A DNA stretch of 64,000 bases from Streptomyces tubercidicus (GCF_027497495.1 NZ_CP114205.1:3844001-3908000); one strand, 5' to 3'; positions 37,877 to 46,651 are shown, counted from the stretch's first letter. Numbers and translations are program-made. The notes: generated from the letters alone by a model not told the origin.

Positions 37877-38997
37877 GGGGACTCCTCCGTCCGGGGTGGC
37901 TGGGGTGCGAGGGTGGCTGGTGGCGGGCGATCGCCGGTGAGCAACTCCCCTAGTTCTTCCAGGGCTTCGGCTCCCGAGCCGAGGTACGCGGCCAGCTGTC
38001 GGCCCCAGAGGAAGTGCCGGTGGACGGGGTGGTCGACGTCGGCGCCGATGCCGCCGTGCAGATGCTGGCCGGTGTGCACCACACGGGTGCCCGCCTCGGA
38101 CGCCCACCAGGCGGCGGTCAGCGCATGCGGTGCGGCATCCAGGCCCGCGTCCCGGCGCCAGGCCGCCTCGTAGGCGGTGAGCCGGATGGCCTCGACGTCC
38201 ATGTAGGCGTCGGCGGCGCGCAGCAGCACACCCTGATTCGTGGAAAGCGGACGCCCGAACTGCTCACGGGTGGTGGTGTGGGCCACCGCGCGCGCCAGAG
38301 AGCCGGCAGCGACTCCGGCCTGGAGACCAGCGAAGGCGGTTCGGGCGAGCGCCAGGATGTCGGTGTAGGCGGCGCGGTGGCCTAAGTGTTCGGCAGAGCC
38401 GTACCGGCCCAAACGTTCGGCGAGCGCGCCATCCAGCGTGAGGCGGCCCGCCGACCACGGTGCGGTGGTCTCGACCGGATCCCGGCGCGCCCCGGCATCG
38501 TCGGTACGTACGAGCCACAGCCGCTGCGTGGCCCCGTCCGGCACCAGGACATGGGTGGCCGCGCGCAGCCACGGCACCACGGGGACGACGCCGGTCAGCC
38601 GCCCCGCCCCGTCCGCCGCCTCCGCGGCCCGTATGCCGCCGCGCCGCGCCGGAAACGCCCCGGTGGCCACCGCGTCACCGGCCCGCAGCGCCGGCAGCAG
38701 CCGCGTCCGCTGCTCCTCACTGCCGTACGCGCCGATCGCCAGCAAGCCGTACACACAGGTCGCGGCAAACGGCACCTGCGCCGTCGTACGCCCCTGTTCC
38801 TCCAGCATCAGGACGAGCCCGAGCAGGCCGGTCTCCTCCGCGGCGCCCGGCAGGCCGGCCGCGCACAGCGCCTTCCACAGCTCGGCGTCGGTACCGCTGC
38901 CGCCCGCGGCGAGCCGCTCCGGGGTGGACAGGTCGCCGAAGATCTCCGCGGCCAGCTCACGGGCCGCCGACTGTTCCGGGGTGGGCGTGAAGTCCAT
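37873..38997 (-). CDS. Acyl-CoA dehydrogenase subunit (ChsE2-like)
   Basis: The 374-residue protein fits the acyl-CoA dehydrogenase fold: N-terminal MDFTPTPEQSAARELAAEIF, FAGLQAGVAAGSLARAVAHTTTREQFGRPLSTNQGV (FAD-binding Arg/Gln motif) and HGGIGADVDHPVHRHF. The usual catalytic Glu seems not to be clear, as in one partner of alpha2-beta2 ChsE enzymes. The partner is probably the 40162-41493 gene. The start is ATG 38997. Confidence 0.85.
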   Translation of the reverse strand: MDFTPTPEQSAARELAAEIFGDLSTPERLAAGGSGTDAELWKALCAAGLPGAAEETGLLGLVLMLEEQGRTTAQVPFAATCVYGLLAIGAYGSEEQRTRLLPALRAGDAVATGAFPARRGGIRAAEAADGAGRLTGVVPVVPWLRAATHVLVPDGATQRLWLVRTDDAGARRDPVETTAPWSAGRLTLDGALAERLGRYGSAEHLGHRAAYTDILALARTAFAGLQAGVAAGSLARAVAHTTTREQFGRPLSTNQGVLLRAADAYMDVEAIRLTAYEAAWRRDAGLDAAPHALTAAWWASEAGTRVVHTGQHLHGGIGADVDHPVHRHFLWGRQLAAYLGSGAEALEELGELLTGDRPPPATLAPQPPRTEESP

Positions 38998-38998
38998 C

Positions 38999-40165
38999 TC
39001 ACCCCTCACCACCTTCGACCACCCGGAAGACGGGCAGCTCCAACTCCTCGTCCACCCACAGGAATTCAAGCCGTACGGGCATACCGATCCGCACCTTGTC
39101 ATAGGGAACGCCGACGATATTGCTGACCATCCGCACCCCCTCGGACAGCTCGATCAGCCCGACCGCATAGGGGGTGGCGGCGCCGGGGCGCGTCCCGTCG
39201 GACGGTGGGGCTGGCGGCTGATCGGACGTGCGGGCGGGCCGTTGGGCGAGCGGCTGATCGGGCCGTTGGGCTGGCGCCGTAAAGGCAGGGAAGGGCGGAT
39301 GGTGCATCACCACGTAGGAGAAGACCGTTCCCGCACCGCTCGCCTCGACGGTGTCCCACTCCGGTGAGCCGCAGGTGTTGCACCCCGGCAACCAGGGGAA
39401 GCGCAACGTCCGGCAGCCCGTGCAGCGCTGGATCAGCAGCCGATGGCCGCGGACGCCCTCCCAGAAGCCGGCGTTGTCGCGGTTGATAACGGGCCGGGGA
39501 CGCCGCGGTGCGCTTCCACTCTCGGCCGCCTTGGGCCGCTTGGCCGTCTTGGACTGCTGCCCGGCCGTCGAGGACCGCCCGGCCGTCTTGGGGGGCCGCG
39601 CGGCCGGGGCGTACTTGAGGACCCGGAAGCGATGCGTCCCGGCCGGCTCGCCGTTCGCGCGGATATCCATCCGCGTCGTGATGAAGTGCCCGGTCCCCAG
39701 CTTCGTCGTCTTACGCTCCGACACCGATTCGATCACCGAGTCGAAGGTGATCCGGTCACCGGGCCGTAGTGGCCGCAGATACTCCTGCTCACAATCAGTG
39801 GCCACGATGGAGGTGTACCCGGCGCTGTCCAACAGACCGGACAGCTCGTCGTACGCCCCCGCGCGATCCGCGTGGCCAGAGAGACCGCCCATCGTCCAGG
39901 CCTGCAGCATGGTCGGCGGGGCGATGGCGTCCGGCCCCCGGTAGGCGGGGTTGGTATCGCCCACGGCCTCGCACCAGTGCCGGATCATCGGCTCGTTGAC
40001 CAGGTCCTTGCCCACCCCGGGGGCCGAGGTCGGCCGCCCCTCGTAGACCTTGAGCTGCTCGTACGTGAACTCCGGAGCGCCCAGGCGGCCGGGCCCTCGA
40101 CCGCGCCCGCCCGCCTCCGGTTCCTCATCCGCCGCCCTCTGCTCCCCAGGGGACACCCCGCTCAT
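38999..40165 (-). CDS. Fusion of MaoC-like hydratase and DUF35 OB-fold protein (ChsH2-like)
   Basis: The 388-residue protein has an N-terminal FAS1/MaoC hotdog domain (FTYEQLKVYEGRPTSAP, IRHWCEAVGDTNPAY, APPTMLQAWTM, DCEQEYLRPLRPGDRI). After a basic linker comes a DUF35 domain with rubredoxin-like zinc knuckles (CTGCRTLRFPWLPGCNTCGS) and OB fold (GAGTVFSYVVMHHPPFPAF). ChsH2 has this same fusion and docks the Ltp2 aldolase through its DUF35 part. A Gln/Pro/Arg-rich insert (QRPDQPLAQRPARTSDQP) interrupts the OB fold. Confidence 0.88.
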   Translation of the reverse strand: MSGVSPGEQRAADEEPEAGGRGRGPGRLGAPEFTYEQLKVYEGRPTSAPGVGKDLVNEPMIRHWCEAVGDTNPAYRGPDAIAPPTMLQAWTMGGLSGHADRAGAYDELSGLLDSAGYTSIVATDCEQEYLRPLRPGDRITFDSVIESVSERKTTKLGTGHFITTRMDIRANGEPAGTHRFRVLKYAPAARPPKTAGRSSTAGQQSKTAKRPKAAESGSAPRRPRPVINRDNAGFWEGVRGHRLLIQRCTGCRTLRFPWLPGCNTCGSPEWDTVEASGAGTVFSYVVMHHPPFPAFTAPAQRPDQPLAQRPARTSDQPPAPPSDGTRPGAATPYAVGLIELSEGVRMVSNIVGVPYDKVRIGMPVRLEFLWVDEELELPVFRVVEGGEG

Positions 40166-41493
40166 CGCCGCCCCCTCCGCATCCCCAGCCGCATCGTCGC
40201 GACGATTTCCCGCTGGACCTCGCTCACGCCGCCCCCGAAGGTGTTGATCTGCGCCGCACGGTTCATCCGCTCCAGCTCCCCGTCCCGGAAGACGCCCGGC
40301 GAACCAGCCCGTACCAGGGCGGCATCACCGGCCACCTCCTGGCACATCCGGTAGACCTCGACGGCGCTCTCCGTACCCGCGAACTTGACGCCGCTGGCAT
40401 CACCGGGGCTGAGCGTCCCGGCGCCCACATCGCCGACCAGCCGCCAGTTCAGCAGCCGGGTGGCGGCCAGCCGGGCGTGCGCCTCGGCGAGCCGGGACCG
40501 CACCCATGGCCGGTCCGCGGGCCGCTCACCGGTCTCCCGGTCCGGCGTACGGGCGTACGCCAGCGCCGCGTCGAAGGCGTCCTCGGCCTGCATGCCGATG
40601 GCGGCCAACGCGACGCGCTCATGGTTGAGCTGATTGGTGATCAGCTGCCAGCCGCCGTTCTCCTCACCCACGAGGTTCCCGGCCGGGACACGGATGCCGT
40701 CGTAGTAGGTGGCGGTGGTCGTGAGCCCGCCAACGGTCTCGATGGGCGTCCAGGAGAAGCCGGGAGCGTCGGTGGGCACCAGGATGATCGAGATGCCCCG
40801 GTGCTTCGGGGCGTCGGGGTCGGTGCGGCAGGCAAGCCAAATCCAGTCAGCCTGCTGGGCGTTACTGGTGAAGCTCTTGCTGCCGTTGATCAGCCAGTGG
40901 GCGCCTTCGGGGGCGCGGTCCTCGGGGATGTGATCCTCGGAGGCGCGGTCCTCGGAGGCGCAGTTTTGAAGGGCGCCGCCCTCGGGGGCGCAGTTTTGAA
41001 GGGCGCCTCCGTCGGGGGTGCAGCCCTCGGGGGCACCGGCGGTGGCCTTCCCGCCCTCCGGCCCCCCGACGACACCCGGCCGCCTCACCGCGCTGGTACG
41101 GAGAGCAGCAAGGTCGGTACCGGCCTCGGGCTCCGTATAGCCGATCGCGAAAACGAGCTCGCCAGTGAGGATGCGCGGCAGGAAGTAGTCCTTCTGCTGC
41201 TGAGTGCCGTACTTCATCAGGGTCGGGCCGACGGTGTTGAGGGTGACCATCGAGACCGGCGCGCCCGCGCGGTACGCCTCGTCGAAGAAGACGAACTGCT
41301 CGTCGGGCCCGCGCCCCTGACCTCCGTACGCGGTCGGCCAGCCCAGGCCCAGCATGCCGTCGGCCCCGATCCGGCGCAGCACCGCACGCTGCTCCGCGGG
41401 GTTCTCGACCGGCCCGTCCGGCAGCAGTTCCCGGAAGTACGAACGGAGTTCGGAACGCAGTCGCTCCTGGCGCGCGGTGGGGGCGAGGTGCAC
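40162..41493 (-). CDS. Acyl-CoA dehydrogenase (ChsE1-like) with repetitive insert
   Basis: The 443-residue protein starts at GTG 41493 (GGGAGG 8 bp upstream). It shows FAIGYTEPEAGTDLAALRT (FAD/substrate loop), WLINGSKSFTSNAQQADWIWLACRT, LNHERVALAAIGM and QINTFGGGVSEVQREIVATMRLGMRR. A low-complexity insert of roughly 50 residues (GGALQNCAPEGGALQNCASE and SEDRASEDHIPEDRAPEG) interrupts the middle domain. It is the first gene of the operon and overlaps the next by four bases. Confidence 0.86.
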   Translation of the reverse strand: MHLAPTARQERLRSELRSYFRELLPDGPVENPAEQRAVLRRIGADGMLGLGWPTAYGGQGRGPDEQFVFFDEAYRAGAPVSMVTLNTVGPTLMKYGTQQQKDYFLPRILTGELVFAIGYTEPEAGTDLAALRTSAVRRPGVVGGPEGGKATAGAPEGCTPDGGALQNCAPEGGALQNCASEDRASEDHIPEDRAPEGAHWLINGSKSFTSNAQQADWIWLACRTDPDAPKHRGISIILVPTDAPGFSWTPIETVGGLTTTATYYDGIRVPAGNLVGEENGGWQLITNQLNHERVALAAIGMQAEDAFDAALAYARTPDRETGERPADRPWVRSRLAEAHARLAATRLLNWRLVGDVGAGTLSPGDASGVKFAGTESAVEVYRMCQEVAGDAALVRAGSPGVFRDGELERMNRAAQINTFGGGVSEVQREIVATMRLGMRRGRR

Positions 41494-41554
41494 GTCGGCG
41501 GCCTCCCCTTCTGGTGGCCGTACGCCCGGTGCGCTGGGTCCGGACGTACGAACG

Positions 41555-41595
41555 AGCGAGCGGGTTTCTGACTGTCCGTCAGAAACCCGCTCGCT
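41555..41595. terminator. Perfect 18-bp inverted repeat
   Basis: AGCGAGCGGGTTTCTGAC (41555-41572) pairs exactly with its complement at 41578-41595 with a 5-base loop TGTCC. It lies between the converse ends of the small secreted gene and the dehydrogenase operon start, so it probably terminates the secreted-protein transcript. A regulatory role for the operon is possible. Confidence 0.7.
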
Positions 41596-41699
41596 GTCAA
41601 GGTCGGCGCAGTGAACCCCGGAGAAGCCCCATTCTCTCCGTGCCGCCCCTGACGTCTCCCCTCCCGCTCGGCCGCCGCGCCCCCGCGCGGCGGGCCGGA

Positions 41700-42008
41700 T
41701 CACTCGAAGTTGGTGAAGGTGACGGTGGCGTTGGTCTGGTCGATGCGGGTGGGGCCGGAGGTTCCGTTCACGCTCGCGGTGTTGTTCTGGTTGGAGGCGC
41801 CGGCCCCGTTGGCGACCTGCTGACCAGTGGTCGAGTTGCCGAGGTTGTCGCCACCGACGCCCGTTCCCGTCTGGCTCGTCGCCGCCGAGCTCGACCCACC
41901 GGTCGCAAAGCCACCGTTGTCGGCCTGCGCCACACCGCTGAACAGGGCGGCCGCAAAGGGCAGCGCGGCAGCAACGGCGATGACGCGGGCGGTACGAGTA
42001 CTTGCCAT
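41700..42008 (-). CDS. Small secreted Asn/Gly/Thr-rich protein (102 aa)
   Basis: ATG 42008 follows GGAGGAAG. The signal peptide MASTRTARVIAVAAALPFAA ends near VAQA. The mature part (DNGGFATGGSSSAATSQTGTG, then NNTASVNGTSGPTRIDQTNATVTFTN) is rich in N, T, G and S with no Cys. The composition resembles small surface or spore-associated proteins of Streptomyces, but I do not recognise the family. Confidence 0.65.
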   Translation of the reverse strand: MASTRTARVIAVAAALPFAAALFSGVAQADNGGFATGGSSSAATSQTGTGVGGDNLGNSTTGQQVANGAGASNQNNTASVNGTSGPTRIDQTNATVTFTNFE

Positions 42009-42483
42009 CTGTCTTCCTCCTACGGAACACGACTTCTGGATCTGACGTGGGCGCTGGGTTGCGTGTGCGTGGGGGGGCTCATTGGACTGCTTGGCGGACC
42101 TGCCTGGCGGACCTGCCTGGCGGACCTGCCTGGCGGATCTGCCGTGCTCGATCCGGGTCCGAACTACTGAACTCCCCATGGCCATTGGGCAGTTGGCCGA
42201 CCACCCCGATGTTTTCCTCGACGTCGCGACCTCAGCTTTGCCCACGAACCCCCGGTGAACCCATCCCGAGGCGGCGATTCCCCCGCAAGCATGAGAAACC
42301 GCGGGTAAACCCCTTCCTCACACGTCATTCCCGCCACACCCGTGCGGCGAGGCCAGACCCCACCGCGGGCCCGCCCCCTGCGCGGCCGACGGACCCCACC
42401 CGGCGCACCGACGAACCCGGCGCGCGGGTCGGTGCACCACGCGCCCCCTTCCCTTTGTCGAACGTTCGTACGAAAATAAAGCC
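42009..42483. other. Intergenic region with tandem repeat and AT-rich promoter end
   Basis: No gene is visible in 475 bp. It holds a four-copy 13-bp repeat (42092-42143) and ends in an AT-rich segment (TTCGTACGAAAATAAAG) directly before the prim-pol gene. TCGAACGTTCGTACGA at 42459-42474 contains GAACGTTC, a perfect palindrome. Confidence 0.5.
42092..42143 (+). repeat. Four tandem 13-bp units
   Basis: TGGCGGACCTGCC occurs three times exactly and once with one change (TGGCGGATCTGCC), head to tail. It is not in a reading frame that looks real. Confidence 0.85.
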
Positions 42484-43410
42484 ATGGCCACGCACCGCCG
42501 CCATGCCGGACCACCGACCGACCACCCACCCGATCCCCCCGGGACCGGCAGCCGACCCGACCCGCCCACGGACGCCCCCGCCACCGCGCTCGCCCAGGCA
42601 CTCCTCGCCGCCGAGGCCGGCCACCCCGTCATCCCGCTGACCCGCAGCAAGCTCCCCGCCATCCGGTCCCCGCACCGCGAGCACCCCGAGCACCCACCCT
42701 GCCGCGGCGCCTGCGGCCGCCTCGGGCACGGCGTACACGACGCAAGCACCGACCCGCTCACCGTCCGCCGTATGTTCGCCGCCGCCCCTTGGGCCACCGG
42801 CTACGGCATCGCCTGCGGACGGCCCCCGCACCACCTCGTCGGCATCGACCTCGACACCAAAAACGGCGCCGACGGCCTGACCGCCCTCCGGTTCATCGCC
42901 GAACAGCACCACTTCCCGATCCCGCCGACGGTCACGGTCCTGACCCCCAGCGGCGGCCGCCACCTCTGGTTCACCGGCCCGCAGTCCCCACCCGTACCGA
43001 ATTCGGCCGGCCGGCTCGCCCCAGGCATCGACGTACGCGGCACAGGCGGCCATCTCGTCGGCCCCGGCTCACTCACCACCCACGGCCGGTATGTCCTCGC
43101 ACCGGACACACCGCGCCACCCCGCCCCCGTGCCAGGCGCCCTTCTCGCCCTCCTCACGGCCCCGCCCCCGCCGGCCCACCGCGAGCCACCACACGGCGTC
43201 CCGCCCCAGCCCGCCGCAGCGCTCATACGTTTCGTACGGGCATCCCCACGCGGCCAGCGCAACGCCCGCCTCTTCTGGGCAGCCTGCCGCGCCCAGGAAT
43301 CCGGCCTGGCCCAGGAACTCGCCGCCCGCCTCATAGAGGCCGCCTGCCACACCGGCCTGCCCGCCGCGGAGGCCCGCGCAACGATCGCCTCAGCGACCCG
43401 CCGCCGGTAG
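42484..43410 (+). CDS. Stand-alone bifunctional DNA primase/polymerase (prim-pol) domain protein
   Basis: The 308-residue protein shows the AEP prim-pol signature: ALLAAEAGHPVIPLTRSKLPA, CGRLGHGVHDASTDPLTVRRMFAAAPWATGYGIACG, metal-binding VGIDLDTK (DxD), TPSGGRHLWFTGP and GIDVRGTGGHLVGPGS. A helical C-terminal part (RFVRASPRGQRNARLFWAACR) resembles the PriCT-type helices. No helicase domain is present. Such genes come from plasmids or phages but are also common alone in Streptomyces chromosomes. The ATG lies just after an AT-rich promoter-like stretch. Confidence 0.85.
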   Translation: MATHRRHAGPPTDHPPDPPGTGSRPDPPTDAPATALAQALLAAEAGHPVIPLTRSKLPAIRSPHREHPEHPPCRGACGRLGHGVHDASTDPLTVRRMFAAAPWATGYGIACGRPPHHLVGIDLDTKNGADGLTALRFIAEQHHFPIPPTVTVLTPSGGRHLWFTGPQSPPVPNSAGRLAPGIDVRGTGGHLVGPGSLTTHGRYVLAPDTPRHPAPVPGALLALLTAPPPPAHREPPHGVPPQPAAALIRFVRASPRGQRNARLFWAACRAQESGLAQELAARLIEAACHTGLPAAEARATIASATRRR

Positions 43411-43510
43411 GAGGTAGGGAGCCTCTCTTCGGCCTCTACGAGCCAGACGGGGGTCGGCATCGGCGGCGACAACCTCGGCAGCCCTCCGAGCCCTGCGACT
43501 ACCCCTGCAC

Positions 43511-44269
43511 CTACCCCTTCACCGCCTCAATCAGGAACCGGGTCGTCTGCGCGACGAACACCCCCTCCTCCCGGATCAGCTCATCCAACTCCCGCAACCG
43601 ATCGCGGTATTGCGCGACCGTGAAGCCAGGCACCATCCACACCACCTTCCGCAGAAAGTAGATGACCGCCCCGATGTCGAAGAACTCCGTACGCAGCGAC
43701 TCCGCACGCAGATCGACCACCTCAAGGCCCGCCGCCTCCGCCGCCCGGCGCGCGTCCTCGGGATGACGGGTCCGCCGTACGTGCTCCGGCTGCGGCCCCA
43801 GGAAGTACTCCACCAGCTCGAACACACTGGCCGGGCCCACCTGTTGGGAGAAGTACTTGCCGCCGGGCCGCAGCACCCGGGCAATCTCGTCCCACCACAC
43901 GGTCACCGGATGACGGCTCGTCACCAGGTCGAATGCCCCATCGGCAAACGGCAGCGGCGGCTCATCCGCATCCGCCACCACCACCGCACCGAGCGGATGC
44001 AACCGCGCGGTGGCCTCGGCGACATTCGGCGGCCAGGACTCCGTAGCCACCATCACCGGCGGCAGCTTCGCCGCCCCGGCAAGCACTTCACCGCCCCCGG
44101 TCTGAATATCCAACGCGGCCGACGCGCACGCCAACCGCTCACTCATCGTCCGCTGATACCCCCACGAGGGCCGCTCCTCCGTGGCCCGCCCCGCCAGCCA
44201 CGAAAAATCCCACCCCTCAACCGACACGGCCTCCGCCTCGGCCACCAGCTCCTCAAATGAACGCGTCAT
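43511..44269 (-). CDS. Class I SAM-dependent methyltransferase
   Basis: The 252-residue protein contains LDIQTGGGEVLAGA (glycine-rich SAM loop), VVVADADEPPLPFADGAFDLVTSRHPV (motifs II/III) and IARVLRPGGKYFSQQVG (post-motif III), the UbiE/COQ5-like pattern. The substrate cannot be deduced. The next gene on the same strand (GNAT) is 24 bp upstream of its start, so they may be co-transcribed. Confidence 0.85.
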   Translation of the reverse strand: MTRSFEELVAEAEAVSVEGWDFSWLAGRATEERPSWGYQRTMSERLACASAALDIQTGGGEVLAGAAKLPPVMVATESWPPNVAEATARLHPLGAVVVADADEPPLPFADGAFDLVTSRHPVTVWWDEIARVLRPGGKYFSQQVGPASVFELVEYFLGPQPEHVRRTRHPEDARRAAEAAGLEVVDLRAESLRTEFFDIGAVIYFLRKVVWMVPGFTVAQYRDRLRELDELIREEGVFVAQTTRFLIEAVKG

Positions 44270-44293
44270 ACCCCCACGGTCACCACAAACGCC

Positions 44294-44842
44294 CTACCTG
44301 ACCAACGATTTTTTCCCACCCGACCCCACCAGGAAGGCGAACTCCGGCCGGTCCCACCTCACCGCGGGCGGGTTCGCCGGCACCGTGCCAACCAGCCGGG
44401 CGCCCATGCTGCGGTAGAAACCCTCAGCAGGCGGATGCGACACCACCCGGACGCTGTCGAGTCCGGCCCGCCGCGCCTCGTCCAGCATGTGCCCGATGAG
44501 CCGACGCCCAATGCCGTACCCCTGCGCCTGGTCCGCCACAAACATCAGATCCAGCTCGCCCGGCTCCACCATCAGCGCATAGAACCCCCAAACCCGCTCG
44601 GTCCCCTGCCCGGCCTCCGGCTCGGTCGCCTTCCCGGCCTCCCGCCCAGTCGCCCGCCCACCCGGGCCAGCACCATCCGCGGCACCCTCCACAGCGACAA
44701 ACACCCGATGCGCCTCGATGTAGTCCGGCCCTACCCGATACCCCTCGACCATCGAGGAATACCGCCCCTCGTAGGCACGAGAATTCCGCACCAACCGAGT
44801 AAGCCGCCCGGCATCCCGTCCCTCGGCCCGCCGTATCACCAC
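44294..44842 (-). CDS. GNAT-family N-acetyltransferase
   Basis: The product starts probably at GTG 44842 (VVIRRAEGRDAGRLTRLVRNS); an upstream GTG at 44890 gives 16 extra Gly/Arg residues. Acetyl-CoA-binding motif A is QAQGYGIGRRLIGHMLDEARRAGLDSVRVVSHPPAEGFYRSMGAR, with the Q-x2-G-x-G/R loop. A Gly/Glu-rich insert (GRATGREAGKATEPEAGQGTE) lies in the middle. The substrate is unknown. Confidence 0.8.
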   Translation of the reverse strand: MVIRRAEGRDAGRLTRLVRNSRAYEGRYSSMVEGYRVGPDYIEAHRVFVAVEGAADGAGPGGRATGREAGKATEPEAGQGTERVWGFYALMVEPGELDLMFVADQAQGYGIGRRLIGHMLDEARRAGLDSVRVVSHPPAEGFYRSMGARLVGTVPANPPAVRWDRPEFAFLVGSGGKKSLVR

Positions 44843-45043
44843 GCCACCGCGCCGACCCCCGCCCGCTTCCCCCGCCCTCCGAGCACCCACCGTGACCGCC
44901 GCCCACTTTCCGCATCAACACCCGTAAGGTAATTCCAGATTCCACCACCACTTTACCGCCCGCCCCGAACAGAAATCCCCGCCCCGCAGCCGCCATACCC
45001 CCAGCAGCCACACGACAGGGATTCCACACCATTCACCGCATGC

Positions 45044-45514
45044 TCACTCCGCGGCGCCCCAGTCCTCCTCCGGGAACGGAACACGCAGCTGATCCCATGA
45101 TTTCCGCCCCGGCCAGCCGTCCGCATCCGAACCCGAGTACCCCAAGGCGTTCTGATAGGAGGCGTATGCCTGACGGTGCTTGTCATTCCACTTCGGCCCC
45201 GGGCCGCTGAACCCGTAAGGGGCACCACACCCCTCCTCCACGAGGCGCAGCCCCATCATCCGGATGATCGGGCTGGTCGGCAGGGTCTTGAACCACTCCG
45301 CACCGGGGAACGGAATGAAACTGGGATCACCGGGCTGCGGCTCTCCCGTCGATGCCTTGGCGACCATTAGCCGCTGCCCTACCTTGATGACGTTGGGATC
45401 CGAAATAGCATTCCAGATCTGAAGCTGCTTCACAGTGGTACGGAAACGATCAGCGATACCGGAAAGCGTGTCACCGGCAACTACGACGTCTGTTGAGTGC
45501 CCATACCACTCACG
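45044..45514 (-). pseudogene. 5'-truncated LysM-domain protein
   Basis: A LysM repeat is readable in one frame (VVVAGDTLSGIADRFRTTVKQLQIWNAI, then KVGQRLMVA), followed by a peptidoglycan-hydrolase-like C-terminal part (KHRQAYASYQNALGYSGSDADGWPGRKSWDQL). The frame runs back to TAG at 45515-45517 with no start codon before the LysM motif. The first GTG (45433) would remove half of the LysM. The gene therefore seems to have lost its 5' end, including any signal peptide, although a start by ACG or similar cannot be excluded. Confidence 0.6.
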
Positions 45515-45967
45515 CTAGAAGCATTCCCAGGCACCCGCACGTTTTCCCCGCGACCGCAACCGATCTGCACACATCCGACTTCAGCGCGCCCATTTTACCG
45601 CCACCACACGCCACTTGCATCGCAGCTCCCCTGCCCGCGAACCGCCCACTCCCCCGAAGGAAAGGATGCCTCAATAAAAAGTAACGCAATAAACCAATAC
45701 AGACACGCGGTTCACATGCAGTCCCCGACTCGAACACAGACCCCGCTCAAAGCTCCGCCAGGGCCGTATCGAAGTCGACGCCCCCGTCATAGGCCCCACT
45801 GCCGCGTATCCAGGGTCGGCCTGCGCACGCAGCTGCCGCAATCTGAAGAGCCCTTCAGGACTTCAGGCTGTGTTCAGGTTCGGGTCGGCACTGTGATGAA
45901 CGTCGGAAGGGCGCGACAAGGCCCGCCGACGGAACGAAACCGCGACACGATCCGGAGGAACGTCCCC
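45515..45967. other. Intergenic region before PepSY gene
   Basis: No coding gene is seen. AT-richer sequence occurs at 45670-45715 and a GTGTTCAGGTTCGGG stretch near 45872 precedes the PepSY gene, so promoters are likely here. GGAGGAACGTCCCC gives the RBS for the ATG at 45968. Confidence 0.45.
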
Positions 45968-46651
45968 ATGAAGGCCAACGCCAAGCGCACGCTCACCCCC
46001 CGCGCCGCCGTCCTCGCCACGGCCGCCGCTGTCGCGCTGATCGGCAGCACGAGTGCCGCGACCGCCTTCGCGGACGACGACGGCCCGGCCCCGCAGTCCT
46101 CGGTCCAGCTCTCCCAGAAGGAGCGCCACCTGGACGACACCGCCAAGGACCGCGCCCAGGTCAAGGCCGACAAGATCAGCCAGTCCGAGGCCACCGCCAA
46201 GGCCCTCAAGGCCGTCCCCGGCACCGCGACTTCCGCCGAACTCGACAACGCGGACCGCAACGGCTCCCTCATCTGGGAGGTCGACATCCTCGGCAAGGAC
46301 CACAAGAACCACGACGTCACCATCGACGCCGGCAACGGCAAGGTCCTCAACCAGCACACCGACCGAGACGACGACGCCGCCCAGGACGCCGCCGAGACCC
46401 AGGCCCTGGTCAAGGCCGACAAGATCGGCCACGGCAAGGCCACCGACAAGGCGTTGAAGGCCGTCCCCGGCACCGTCGTCTCCTACGGCCTCGACGACAA
46501 CGACCGCAACGGCTCCGCCGTCTGGGAGGTCGACGTCCTCGGCAAGGACCACAAGAGCCACGACGTCACCGTCGACGCGGCCGGCGGCAAGATCCTCAAC
46601 CAGCACGTCGACCAGGACGACAAGGACAACAACGACGGCGACGACGACTGA
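45968..46651 (+). CDS. Secreted protein with two PepSY domains
   Basis: The 227-residue protein has a signal peptide (MKANAKRTLTPRAAVLATAA to ATAFA). Two tandem PepSY units follow (KADKISQSEATAKALKAVPGT, IWEVDILGKDHKNHDVTIDAGNGKVLN and KADKIGHGKATDKALKAVPGT, VWEVDVLGKDHKSHDVTVDA). The end is Asp/Asn-rich. PepSY domains often inhibit peptidases or act at the cell wall. RBS GGAGGA precedes ATG. The two units are about 60% alike by eye, an internal duplication. Confidence 0.88.
   Translation: MKANAKRTLTPRAAVLATAAAVALIGSTSAATAFADDDGPAPQSSVQLSQKERHLDDTAKDRAQVKADKISQSEATAKALKAVPGTATSAELDNADRNGSLIWEVDILGKDHKNHDVTIDAGNGKVLNQHTDRDDDAAQDAAETQALVKADKIGHGKATDKALKAVPGTVVSYGLDDNDRNGSAVWEVDVLGKDHKSHDVTVDAAGGKILNQHVDQDDKDNNDGDDD

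Noticed and set aside
41494..42030. N-terminal extension of the ChsE1-like dehydrogenase to 622 codons
   Set aside because: It runs through a hairpin and antiparallel to nothing conserved, with no domain; GTG 41493 has a good RBS and a family-typical start.
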